Assembly: GCA_046153945.1 (NCBI GenBank)
Contig: JBJXFF010000136.1
Coordinates: 29,957-93,956, forward strand
Direction of reading: 5' to 3'
From: SXOA01 sp046153945
GTDB lineage: Bacteria > Planctomycetota > Planctomycetia > Pirellulales > Pirellulaceae
DNA length: 64,000 bases
The notes beneath the pieces are model-generated. The model was not told the DNA's origin. It saw nothing but the letters and a program-made list of their open reading frames with translations, and searched no databases. Made by a program: the position numbers and the translations under genes. Each line of letters opens with the position of its first letter. The stretch's first letter is position 1. Shown one piece after another: positions 42,522 to 50,886 of this stretch.

Positions 42522-43924
42522 TTCCCACGCTCACCCGCCGCCAAATCCTCCAAACCTCCGCCCTCGGCTTCGGCAGCCTGGCGTTCGCCCATCTCATGGC
42601 GAATTCCGCTGCCTCTTCTCCCAGCCCCAAGTCCCCAGCCCCCAGCCCCCATTTCCCCCCCAAGGCCGAAGCCGTCATCATGATGATGCAGAATGGCGGG
42701 CCGAGCCAGATGGACCTGTTCGACCCCAAGCCAGAGCTGACCAAGAGCAACGGCAAGACGGCGAATGTCGAGACCTATCAACTGGGGAACAGCGACAAAT
42801 TGATGGCCTCGCCGCTGGCGTTCAAGAAGTACGGCAAGTCCGGCCTGGAGATGTCCACGCTGCTGCCGCACTTGGGGTCGATCGCCGACGAGCTCTGCGT
42901 TATCCGCTCGATGTACTCGGAGCACAACAACCACACCGAAGCCCTGGTCCTGCTCAACACGGGGAAGATTTTTCCCGGTCGCCCCTCGCTCGGCTCGTGG
43001 GTCAGCTACGGCCTCGGGTCGGAGAACCAGAACCTGCCGGCGTACATCGTTCTCCGCGATCCGGAAGGCTACAACACCAGCGGCACCCTGCTCTGGCAGA
43101 ATGGCTGGCTCCCCGCCCAGTTCCGCGGGACGGAGGTTTCCACGCAGGGCTCGCCGGTCCTCAATCTCCGGCCGCAGACGCCGCTGGCTCCCGCCGTGCA
43201 GAAGGAAAATCTCGATCTGCTGGCCCGGCTCAACGAAGAACATCGCCGCAGCTACCCGCTCGACGGCGAGCTCGAAACCCGCATCCGCAATTACGAGCTG
43301 GCGGCCCGCATGCAGCTTGCCGCGGGGGACATCTTGGATCTTTCCAAGGAGACGCAGGAGACGCAGAAGCTCTACGGCCTCGATAACGCGGAGACATCCG
43401 GCTACGGACTCCGCTGCCTGATGGCCCGCCGCCTGGTGGAGAGCGGCGTTCGCTTCGTGCAGGTCTTCCCGCCGGTCAAGCCGCAGAGCCAGCCATGGGA
43501 CGCGCACGGCAACGTCAAGACGGACAACGAAAAGATCTGTTTGAAGTGCGACCAGCCTTCCGCCGCCCTGATCTCCGACCTGAAGCGCCGCGGTCTCCTC
43601 GACAAGACGCTGGTCCTCTGGTCCGGCGAATTCGGCCGGCTGCCGGTCTCGCAAAACGGCACCGGGCGGGACCACAACCGCAACGCCTTCACGCTCCTGG
43701 CCGCCGGCGGCGGATTCCGCCCCGGCTACGTCCATGGGGCCACCGATGAAGTCGGCTATCGGGCGGTGGAAAAGCGGGTCAGCGTCCCCGACCTCCACGC
43801 CACCGTCCTGCAGCAACTCGGCCTCGACCACAACAAACTCACCTGGCTCCACGCCGGCATCGACGAGACCCTCACCGACAGCAGAGTGACGGGAGCGAAG
43901 GTGCAGGTGGAGCTAATCGGCTAG
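42518..43924 (+). CDS. DUF1501 (sulfatase-like) exported protein paired with PSD1
   Basis: A 468-residue DUF1501 with a short signal (TRRQILQTSALGFGS, Arg-Arg as for Tat). It has MMQNGGPSQMDLFDPKPE, GEFGRLPVSQNGTGRDHNRNA and GATDEVGYRAVEKRV. It belongs with the PSD1 protein, as is usual in planctomycetes. Codons 34-47 are encoded by a heptamer repeat that gives a Ser/Pro-rich spacer after the signal. The overlap with the DUF5076 gene fixes the start. Confidence 0.9.
   Translation: MIPTLTRRQILQTSALGFGSLAFAHLMANSAASSPSPKSPAPSPHFPPKAEAVIMMMQNGGPSQMDLFDPKPELTKSNGKTANVETYQLGNSDKLMASPLAFKKYGKSGLEMSTLLPHLGSIADELCVIRSMYSEHNNHTEALVLLNTGKIFPGRPSLGSWVSYGLGSENQNLPAYIVLRDPEGYNTSGTLLWQNGWLPAQFRGTEVSTQGSPVLNLRPQTPLAPAVQKENLDLLARLNEEHRRSYPLDGELETRIRNYELAARMQLAAGDILDLSKETQETQKLYGLDNAETSGYGLRCLMARRLVESGVRFVQVFPPVKPQSQPWDAHGNVKTDNEKICLKCDQPSAALISDLKRRGLLDKTLVLWSGEFGRLPVSQNGTGRDHNRNAFTLLAAGGGFRPGYVHGATDEVGYRAVEKRVSVPDLHATVLQQLGLDHNKLTWLHAGIDETLTDSRVTGAKVQVELIG
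42618..42657. repeat. Degenerate 7-bp tandem repeat (CCCAGCC type) inside the DUF1501 gene
   Basis: Five units (CCCAGCC, CCAAGTC, CCCAGCC twice, CCCATTT) encode the proline/serine spacer between signal peptide and DUF1501 domain. Confidence 0.7.
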
Positions 43925-43968
43925 GCCCTCTTCTCCTGATACAGGTTTCGCAAGTTGCTTTTCAGAGG

Positions 43969-44038
43969 TTTACGTCGATTGACCCTGACGGAACCCCTTG
44001 CGAGTCAGGACGTTCCGGCGGCGGTCGTCGACGTAAGT
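43969..44038. repeat. Spaced dyad element, copy A
   Basis: Layout: ACGT, 13 bases, CGGAAC (43989-43994), 17 bases, GTTCCG (44012-44017), 13 bases, ACGTAAGT (44031-44038). The outer TTTACGTCGA and TCGACGTAAG are complementary in nine of ten. CCTGAC (43984-43989) can also pair with GTCAGG (44004-44009), crossing the inner stem. Copy B at 44305 has the same spacings. Confidence 0.6.
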
Positions 44039-44105
44039 CTGATACACCGCCCTCGATCTTGATACACCTCCCGCGGCGGCGAAGTCTACAGCGAGAATTT
44101 TTTCC

Positions 44106-44190
44106 GTGATGCAAAAGTCGGCCCTTGCGATTTCGCAAGTGCAGACTAATTCATCACTTACAAAAATACTCATCCTGACTTTTGCATCAC
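44106..44190. repeat. 14-bp perfect inverted repeat enclosing a 7-bp hairpin
   Basis: GTGATGCAAAAGTC at 44106-44119 pairs with 44177-44190. Inside, CTTGCGA-TT-TCGCAAG (44124-44139) is a perfect stem. The region between also contains AATTCATCACTTAC. Confidence 0.7.
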
Positions 44191-44304
44191 CCCCCTCCTC
44201 GGTCGAGGGGTTTTGGTTGTGCCGAATCCCGCAGGCATTCCGCCCAGCCTTTCGCCCTCTGGAGAGGCGAGCTGATTCATGATTCACGAGGCAGTTTTTC
44301 CGGG

Positions 44305-44375
44305 ACTTACGTTGATTCATCGTGCCGGAACCCCCTATGGGAATTGATGTTCCGACTTGATTCATGGACGTAAGT
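44305..44375. repeat. Spaced dyad element, copy B
   Basis: ACTTACGT (44305-44312), 13 bases, CGGAAC (44326-44331), 17 bases, GTTCCG (44349-44354), 13 bases, ACGTAAGT (44368-44375). Spacing is identical to copy A; the spacer bases differ at most positions and contain TTGATTCAT on each side. Confidence 0.6.
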
Positions 44376-44918
44376 TGGATTCACACTCGCGATTCTGATT
44401 CACTCCTCCGCGCTCCAGAATGCCGCCAAGGTATCAATCTCGAGCGCGGAGTAACTCAGCGCTTTATCGTCAACTATTTTTTAAGTGCCACCAAATTGTC
44501 AAAGAGCGCTGGCCAGTCCAGGGCCAGTTCCCAGGCGCGCAGTCAGGCCGTGACCTAAAGATGCGCGAACATGGTATTTTGTTCACTTAAACATAAGAAA
44601 CTTTTTGACTTGACTGGCTTCCTGTTTTCACAGGCTCAGGAAAGAAGGGTGGGCCCCAAGCCATTCTCTTTGCCCGGGCTGGAAAACTTCGGATCGTCTG
44701 TAGGGCGAAGCGGCAATCTCCCTGGCCGCCAGTGGACACGCGCAGCCCTAGAACCAGGGAAGATGTGCTGCGCCGGTAAACTTTGCCGCAGTTTCCCACT
44801 GTGAACGACTCGGATTCCATCATTGTTCCCAGCCGGCAAAGCCGCCGATGAAGAAGAAGCGCGGCCATGCCGGCTTTCGGCAAGAGGTGCGCAAGGGGAG
44901 TCTGCTGCTAGCACTGGT

Positions 44919-45008
44919 GTTGACATACCAGCCTGAAGCGCAAGCGAAGGAAACGGATCCATGCCGGTGGAGGCCTGTCCTTCGCTTGCGCGTCAGGCTG
45001 GTGTCAAC
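44919..45008. repeat. 33/31-bp inverted repeat (GCGCAAGCGAAGGA type)
   Basis: 44919-44951 and 44978-45008 are complementary except for two extra bases and one mismatch. Both contain CAGCCTGA(A/C)GCGCAAGCGAAGGA. The repeat ends 33 bases before the ExbB ATG and so lies in its leader. Confidence 0.75.
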
Positions 45009-45041
45009 GGCGGAGCAGGACTTTTAACAGGGAAGTTGACT

Positions 45042-45836
45042 ATGCGGCACATGACGCTGCGCGGATGGATTTGTCTTTTGGGCCTGGCGGGTACGCTGGC
45101 TTTTTCGGCGGCGGCTTTCGCTCAGGATTCGCTGGCACAAGAAGGGGCGGCTGCGGGGAAGATCCCGACCAAGAATTTGCTCGATGTAATGTACGACGGC
45201 GGGCCGCTGATGTATCCCATCGGGCTTTGCTCGTTTGTGCTCTTTGTCTTCGTCTTCGAGCGGTTCATCGCCCTCCGCCGCGGGCGGGTCATTCCGCGGC
45301 CGTTCGTCAAACGGATTTTGGAACAACTCAAGGAAGGGCAACTTGATCGCGAAAAGGCATTGCAGCTCTGCGAGGATAACCGCAGCCCGGTAGCCATCGT
45401 CTTCGCCGCCGCCGTGAAAAAGTGGGGCCGGACCTCGGTCGAAGTGGAGCAAGCCATTCTCGATTCCGGCGAGCGTGTGACCAATCAACTCCGCCGGCAC
45501 CTGCGGCTCTTCAGCGGCATATCGCAGGTGAGCCCCCTGCTCGGCCTGCTCGGCACTGTGGTCGGCATGATCAGCTCCTTCAACGCCATTTCCGCCGCCG
45601 ATGCGATGGGTCAACGCGAGCTTTTGGCCGGCGGCATCGCCCAGGCTCTTCTCACGACGGCTGCCGGCATGATCGTCGCCATCCCTGCCCTAATGGCCTA
45701 CCTCTATTTCGTCGGCCGAGTGGATGGACTGGTGACCGAAATTGACTCCGCGGGCCAGCAGCTCGTGGAGCTCATTTGTGCTGATGGTTTGGCGAATCGG
45801 ACGACCTCCACCAAGCAAAAATCCAAAGCAGCGTAA
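45042..45836 (+). CDS. exbB: MotA/TolQ/ExbB proton-channel protein, set 2
   Basis: A 264-residue inner-membrane protein starting MRHMTLRGW. It has a cleavable signal ending AFAQDS, a first channel helix (LMYPIGLCSFVLFVFVFERF), a cytoplasmic stretch with QLDREKALQLCEDN, and the ExbB core ISQVSPLLGLLGTVVGMISSF and ALLTTAAGMIVAIPALMAYLYF. It is more like canonical ExbB than set 1. The start at 45042 follows CAGGGAAG; the longer frame from 44961 covers the inverted repeat. It is followed by ExbD after 74 bases. Confidence 0.9.
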   Translation: MRHMTLRGWICLLGLAGTLAFSAAAFAQDSLAQEGAAAGKIPTKNLLDVMYDGGPLMYPIGLCSFVLFVFVFERFIALRRGRVIPRPFVKRILEQLKEGQLDREKALQLCEDNRSPVAIVFAAAVKKWGRTSVEVEQAILDSGERVTNQLRRHLRLFSGISQVSPLLGLLGTVVGMISSFNAISAADAMGQRELLAGGIAQALLTTAAGMIVAIPALMAYLYFVGRVDGLVTEIDSAGQQLVELICADGLANRTTSTKQKSKAA

Positions 45837-45843
45837 GGCCTGA

Positions 45844-45880
45844 GGATTTGAAATCTGAGATTTGAAATTTGAGACGTGAA
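45844..45880. repeat. Degenerate 7-bp tandem repeat (GATTTGA type) between exbB and exbD
   Basis: Five units: GATTTGA, AATCTGA, GATTTGA, AATTTGA, GACGTGA. It lies 8 bases after the exbB stop. Confidence 0.7.
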
Positions 45881-45910
45881 GAGTTTGAGACGCAGGGAAG
45901 TTGACACGCC

Positions 45911-46366
45911 ATGCCACTAAAGACCTCACAAGACGACGACATGCCGGCGATCAATTTGACGCCGATGCTTGACATTGTCTTCAACCTGATCATCTTCTTC
46001 ATGGTTGGGACCAGGTTTGTTGACGCCGAGAAGCGGGTCGATGTGCAGGTGCCCCAGGTGAAGAATGGGGAGAACATGTCGGCTGTGCCCGACAAGCGGA
46101 TTGTGAACGTCTACAAGGACGGCCAGATTGCGCTCGATAGGCAGGAGATGTCTCTCGATCAGCTCGTTTCGCAGCTCGGCAGCGACCGGCGGCAGAATCC
46201 CACAATGGCAATCACCATCCGAGGGGACGCCGGAACCGACTTCCAACATGTGGCCGCCGTCCTCGCCGGCTGCCGCAGCGCGGGGATCAAGGATATCGGC
46301 ATCTCGGTCCGCGCGAGCGAGAGCAAAAACATCGCCACTCGCGGTTCGAAGACAAACAAGCTGTAA
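45911..46366 (+). CDS. exbD: ExbD/TolR biopolymer transport protein, set 2
   Basis: A 151-residue ExbD with MPAINLTPMLDIVFNLIIFF, carrying the membrane Asp, and a periplasmic domain with MAITIRGDAGTDFQHVAAVLAGCRSAGIKDIGISVRA. It partners the ExbB at 45042 to form a proton-driven stator. The next gene starts 16 bases later. Confidence 0.9.
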   Translation: MPLKTSQDDDMPAINLTPMLDIVFNLIIFFMVGTRFVDAEKRVDVQVPQVKNGENMSAVPDKRIVNVYKDGQIALDRQEMSLDQLVSQLGSDRRQNPTMAITIRGDAGTDFQHVAAVLAGCRSAGIKDIGISVRASESKNIATRGSKTNKL

Positions 46367-46381
46367 TCCGGAGGTTTGTTA

Positions 46382-48259
46382 GTGTTTCTGATTGTGGAGA
46401 GTCCGCTTTTGGCCGTTGCCGGCATCTCCTCCGCCCGGGCGTTGGCGATGATTCTGGCGGTCGGCCTCGGCGCGATCACCATCGGCCTGGGGATCCTGAT
46501 GTGGACCCGCTGGGGGCACGCCCGCCCGATCGCCAAGTGCGCCGGCCTCTCGCTGTTCGCCCACTTGCTCCTCCTCTGCTACTGCTACGGCACCCGGGTC
46601 TTCTTCGAAGCCCCCGGACGGGCGACCGCGGACGGGACGATCAATGTACGGATCGAAGACGTCACCGATGAGGTGGAGGAAGGTCCGGAATCGACCGCCG
46701 ACACCAAGGAATTGCCGAAAGTTGAGCCGAACGAAGAAGAGATCGCTCCTGCGAAGGAAACGCCCCAGCGCGCCGCCGCGCCACCGCTCGTTCCAATGGA
46801 AGCAAAGCCTCCAGAAGCTCTTCCGAAACCTAAGGAAGAGCCAAAGCCCAAACCAGAATTGACGCAGACGAAACCGCCGATGCCTCCGCCTCCGCTGCTG
46901 GAGAAAGCGCCGGCGGAAGAGCCCGTCCAAGAACCTGAAGAAAAGACGCTGGTGGCCGAGAAGCCATTGCCGCGAGAAACCCCCAGCGAGGTCGCCAAGA
47001 CGGAAAGCGTCACTCCTGCTCCCCCCAAGGAAGCGCCCGTTGCAGAACCGCTTCCCAGCCCTAGCGCTCCCCAAGCAATCTCGGAAACTCTTCCTGTCTC
47101 CGCTCCCGCCATTCCCCGCCGAGCGGGTGACGGGAAAGAAATGCCCGCGATGCTCCGCTCGCGCGTGGCCGATCGTTTGAAGATCGCCCAGCGCCACGGG
47201 GGAACGGTCACCAGCGAAGCGGCTGTGAATGCCGCCTTGGACTGGATGGCGGGGAACCAGTCGGCGGATGGTCGCTGGGATGCGGACGCTCACGGAGCTG
47301 GGAATGAAGCCAAGATTATGGGTCACGACCGAGGAGGGGCTGGAAAGAAGGCGGACACGGGAGTCACGGGTCTCGCGCTGCTCGCGTTCTTGGGAGCGGG
47401 GGAATCTCATTTGCAAGGGAAGCATCGTGAGAGTGTGCAGCACGGCCTCGAGTTCCTGCTCGACAGCCAGGCCACGGATGGGAGCCTGGCGGGTGATGCG
47501 GAACTGTTTGCGGCGATGTATTGCCATGGCATCGCGACGCTGGCGCTCAGTGAAGCCTATGCACTAACCGGCGATGAACGGCTCAAGACTGGCGTACAGA
47601 AGGCCATCAACTATTCCATCCGTTCACAGCATTCGGGAGGAGGCTGGCGCTATCGGCCGGGCGATGCCGGCGACCTGAGCCAGTTCGGCTGGCAGGTGAT
47701 GTCGCTGAAGAGTGCGGAGATGGCGGGAATTCCGATTCCGACCGAAACGCGGATGCGAATGGGCCGCTTTCTCAGAAGTTGTTCCTCCGGCGAACACGGC
47801 GGATTGGGCAGTTATCGCCCCGGTGACCGCACCAGCCGCACGATGACGGCGGAGGCCCTCTGCTGCCGCATCTTTCTGGCCGCGGAGGACAGTCCGGCTG
47901 CCCAGGCCGAGGCCACGAAGTTCTTGATGGAAGAGGTGCCGACACGCGAGTCGGTGAATCTTTATTATTGGTACTACGGCACAGTCGCTATGTTTCAGCG
48001 GCAGGGAGAAGACTGGGATCGCTGGAACGTCGCCATGCAGCGGGAACTGCTCGCCCGCCAGCGGCACGACGGCAAGCTCGTGGGGAGTTGGGACCCCGAC
48101 AACCTCTGGGGAAACTATGGGGGCCGCGTTTACAGCACGGCAATGGCCACGCTCTGTCTGGAGGTCTATTATCGCTATTTGCCGCTTTATGGCGGCGACG
48201 ATCCGGACAATCCCACGCGGCTCACGGAGTTGCCGGACGCTCCGGAGCGGTCTCGCTAG
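46382..48259 (+). CDS. Membrane-anchored proline-rich protein with C-terminal alpha/alpha toroid, in the TonB position
   Basis: A 625-residue protein. Two hydrophobic helices (about 20-41 and 52-70) anchor it in the inner membrane. A long Pro/Glu/Lys/Ala linker (about 85-240) resembles TonB and TolA spacers. The C-terminal half (about 265-600) is a helical-repeat toroid with NQSADGRWDADA, SQATDGSLAGD, SQHSGGGWRYRPGD and RQRHDGKLVGSWD, the repeats of squalene-cyclase-like proteins. It comes straight after ExbB and ExbD, where TonB would stand, but no TonB C-domain is seen. Start GTG at 46382 has CGGAGG 7 bases before; TTG at 46376 is closer. The stop overlaps the convergent gene by 38 bases. 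Confidence 0.85.
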   Translation: MFLIVESPLLAVAGISSARALAMILAVGLGAITIGLGILMWTRWGHARPIAKCAGLSLFAHLLLLCYCYGTRVFFEAPGRATADGTINVRIEDVTDEVEEGPESTADTKELPKVEPNEEEIAPAKETPQRAAAPPLVPMEAKPPEALPKPKEEPKPKPELTQTKPPMPPPPLLEKAPAEEPVQEPEEKTLVAEKPLPRETPSEVAKTESVTPAPPKEAPVAEPLPSPSAPQAISETLPVSAPAIPRRAGDGKEMPAMLRSRVADRLKIAQRHGGTVTSEAAVNAALDWMAGNQSADGRWDADAHGAGNEAKIMGHDRGGAGKKADTGVTGLALLAFLGAGESHLQGKHRESVQHGLEFLLDSQATDGSLAGDAELFAAMYCHGIATLALSEAYALTGDERLKTGVQKAINYSIRSQHSGGGWRYRPGDAGDLSQFGWQVMSLKSAEMAGIPIPTETRMRMGRFLRSCSSGEHGGLGSYRPGDRTSRTMTAEALCCRIFLAAEDSPAAQAEATKFLMEEVPTRESVNLYYWYYGTVAMFQRQGEDWDRWNVAMQRELLARQRHDGKLVGSWDPDNLWGNYGGRVYSTAMATLCLEVYYRYLPLYGGDDPDNPTRLTELPDAPERSR

Positions 48260-50870
48260 CCTTCTCCTCAAGGACTAGGAGTTGCTTCGGCTTGATCGGG
48301 CCTGTTACGATCTGCTGCTTGCCGTTGGGCCAGGTAACCGTGATCTTATCGACGGTCTGAGCCTCCTTGAGGCCAAAGTACAACGGGAGCGAACTCTGCG
48401 ACAGGTAGCCGGACTGGCCGTCATGAACTTGCGTCAGGACGCGCCCGCCGACTTCCACTTGAACTTTGGCACCAAGGCCGTCGCGATTGGAGGTTGTGCC
48501 GCGCAATTGAACCTGCAAATAGCTCAGGGTTTTCATCCGCTCGCTCAGATTGCTGACGAGCACGAGCGGGGGGCTGTGAAAGTCGTTGGTGACAATATCT
48601 AAATCACCATCCTGGTCCAAATCAAACAGGACAGCCGACCGCGTACCCAGCGCCCCCCAGACCTGAATTTTGCCTTTTCGGCCCAAAGCCAGGGAATGGT
48701 CCTTGTCGGCGCCAGAAACATCGAGATCGAACCAGGGGGCCGCGGTTTGGCCGCTGCGTCTGGGCTCAACTCCCAGGATGAACTCCGCGTCCCGAAACGT
48801 CTTGCCCTGGTCATTGAGCAGAACCGAATTGACATGATAGCGCATCGGATAGTTCATGCAGGAACCAATGAATACGTCCTGAAAGCCGTCCGCATTCAAG
48901 TCGCCGGCGCTTAGCCCCCAGGGCCAATAGTTCTCGGCACTGCGCGACTGGGATACATCCTGGAATTCGCCTCCGCTTTCGCGAGAGTAGAGGGCGTTGC
49001 CCAGGATGAGATCGCCAGCTTTGACTTTGCTCTTCAGATAGGACTCGGGAACGGCCTGAAGAGGAGTCTTGCGCTTCTCCCAAGTCGCATTCACGTCGTC
49101 CGGAAGTTCCCACATGTCGGCATGCATGTTCGTGACATAGATGTCCATGTGGCCGTCATTATTGTAATCCAGTGACTTGACGCTCATTCCCCCCCACATC
49201 GACTTGGGGAAGACCATCGGTCCCTGCGCTTCGAAACGTTCACCCTTGAGGTTCACAAAACACTCGTCATTTCCCTGCATGTTCACGACATACAGGTCAA
49301 GCCAGCCGTCGTCATTCACATCCAGCGGCGTGGCGTCTCCAAACCAACCTTCCGCCGCGAGTCCGACATCCTCCGTTACATTTCGGAACTTGTTCTTTCC
49401 CTCGTTGCGATAGAGGATGCTGTGCCCAATCCGATCCGGAAACAAGTGGCCCGCGAAAGCTTCCTCGCGGGCCACCCAATAAGGATCCTGCTTCTTGGCC
49501 GGGTCGCCGCTATAGGCAATCACTTCGGTTGTAAACACACCCACGTTCGTCAGGAACAGATCCAATTTGCCGTCCCGGTCGAAGTCAAAGAAATCGGCGC
49601 TGGAGGAATGGCCGGAATATTCCAAGCCGGCAGCCGATGTAATGTTCTGGAAGCGTCCCTGACCGTCGTTTTCAAAGAAGACATTGCCGTGCCGAGTTGT
49701 GGTGACATACAAATCCGCATCTCCGTCATTGTCTGTGTCCGCGAAGGATGCCGACACGCCGACACGCCCGGCCAATCCCACGCCGGCGGACGCAGTGATG
49801 TTCTCGAACCGACCCTTCCCCAGGTTTCTCCACAACTCGTTGCCGCCTACCTGACTGACAAAATAAAGGTCTGTGAGACCATCCCCATCCACATCCGCCG
49901 CAGCCACGCCGTTGCCGTGGTCATAATGGCTCTTCTTGAAATTCCGCGCGGCGTCGGGAACTACCCGATTCACGAACTTAATTCCGCTCTCAGCACGCGA
50001 GTCGACGAAATTAAAGTCGTTGTACACTCCAATTTCACCTCGTGTTGCCAACTGCTCTTCCTGCCGCTGCGCTAGCCACGGTGGATTGAAAACGTCGGCG
50101 GGCACCCCAACGCGAACCGCGCCTGTGTTCCCTTCGGAGGGTTCGGCGAGGAGCTGCTGCAAGTCGCGGCGGAGTTTGGCATTGTCCTGGTCGGAGATCC
50201 CATCATAGAAGCCGCGGATTTGTCCCTTGGCATCGACCAGGATGAATTTTGAACTGTGCGTAATCGGCGTTGCGTCGGCGTCGGAAACAGGAAGCTTGAA
50301 GCCGTCTTTGCTGATGCGCGCGATTTCGGCACGCTTGCCAGTTAGAAACTTCCAGTGTTGTTCGTCCGCCTGATGGGCCTTGGCATACTCACGGAGCTTC
50401 GCCGTGGTATCGCGCTCGGGATCAACGGTAATGCTCACCATGCGCACACGATCCCAATCCGGCCAGCGGCTCGCTTCCCTCTGCAATTCCGCAAGTTTGT
50501 CGGTCTGCATGGGGCAGGTTGCCGTGCAGTGCGTAAAGATGAAGTTGGCGATCCAGACTCGGCCACTCAGGTCCTTAGTCCCAAAGGTGTTTTCCGATTG
50601 ATCCGTGAGCGTGAATTCCGGCGCCGCAAACAGAATCGGGAGTGCGCCTTTCGAAGTGACATTCGTTTTGTTTCCATCCGTCGCAAATCCTGGCTCGGTA
50701 GTTGTTTTGCCAGTACCAGCCTTGGCGGGATCAACGGTCGCATTCGAGGGTTTTGACCCGCATCCCATCATGAACAAGAGCAGGGCCGACGCCCCTAGTG
50801 TCCCGACTGCATGGAGCGAAGAATGTCTGTGACCAGGGTATAGCTGGCTCTGCTGAGTTCTGGATCGCAT
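48222..50870 (-). CDS. SCO1/SenC-CRTAC1 (FG-GAP/ASPIC) fusion lipoprotein
   Basis: An 882-residue predicted lipoprotein (lipobox MMGCGSK, Cys37). The N-terminal third (about 80-240) is a SCO1/SenC thioredoxin-like domain with the copper motif CTATC (Cys115, Cys119) and the later His205 (ITHSSKF). The remainder is a series of FG-GAP/VCBS repeats with DxDxDG calcium sites (DVDGDGLTD, DTDNDGDAD, DFDRDGKLD, DVNDDGWLD, DYNNDGHMD, DLDQDGDLD), ending in an ASPIC/UnbV-type domain (DGLGAKVQVEVGGRVLTQ). SCO proteins deliver copper to CuA of cytochrome oxidase; FG-GAP propellers bind surface ligands. It follows a COX2-like gene by 16 bases. Confidence 0.88.
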   Translation of the reverse strand: MRSRTQQSQLYPGHRHSSLHAVGTLGASALLLFMMGCGSKPSNATVDPAKAGTGKTTTEPGFATDGNKTNVTSKGALPILFAAPEFTLTDQSENTFGTKDLSGRVWIANFIFTHCTATCPMQTDKLAELQREASRWPDWDRVRMVSITVDPERDTTAKLREYAKAHQADEQHWKFLTGKRAEIARISKDGFKLPVSDADATPITHSSKFILVDAKGQIRGFYDGISDQDNAKLRRDLQQLLAEPSEGNTGAVRVGVPADVFNPPWLAQRQEEQLATRGEIGVYNDFNFVDSRAESGIKFVNRVVPDAARNFKKSHYDHGNGVAAADVDGDGLTDLYFVSQVGGNELWRNLGKGRFENITASAGVGLAGRVGVSASFADTDNDGDADLYVTTTRHGNVFFENDGQGRFQNITSAAGLEYSGHSSSADFFDFDRDGKLDLFLTNVGVFTTEVIAYSGDPAKKQDPYWVAREEAFAGHLFPDRIGHSILYRNEGKNKFRNVTEDVGLAAEGWFGDATPLDVNDDGWLDLYVVNMQGNDECFVNLKGERFEAQGPMVFPKSMWGGMSVKSLDYNNDGHMDIYVTNMHADMWELPDDVNATWEKRKTPLQAVPESYLKSKVKAGDLILGNALYSRESGGEFQDVSQSRSAENYWPWGLSAGDLNADGFQDVFIGSCMNYPMRYHVNSVLLNDQGKTFRDAEFILGVEPRRSGQTAAPWFDLDVSGADKDHSLALGRKGKIQVWGALGTRSAVLFDLDQDGDLDIVTNDFHSPPLVLVSNLSERMKTLSYLQVQLRGTTSNRDGLGAKVQVEVGGRVLTQVHDGQSGYLSQSSLPLYFGLKEAQTVDKITVTWPNGKQQIVTGPIKPKQLLVLEEKASETAPERPATP

Positions 50871-50886
50871 AGGGGGGGTTCGCTCG

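Larger units (their letters stand above)
43925..45041. other. Non-coding interval of about 1.1 kb with nested dyad elements
   Basis: No convincing gene. It holds two copies of a spaced dyad (43969-44038, 44305-44375), a 14-bp inverted repeat around a CTTGCGA hairpin (44106-44190), TTGATACACC and TGATTCA words scattered through, AAATTGTCAAAGAGC at 44493-44507 (near copy at 63338-63352), and a 33/31-bp inverted repeat (44919-45008) just before the ExbB gene. The stretch 44520-44900 shows nothing else. Confidence 0.6.

Noticed and set aside
43969..44375. Integron attC sites
   Set aside because: The CGGAAC/GTTCCG arms do not match the attC core GTTRRRY/RYYYAAC and there is no integrase or cassette gene.
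43925..45041. A CRISPR array from the recurring TTGATTCA words
   Set aside because: The words are short and irregularly spaced, with no constant repeat length and no cas gene nearby.
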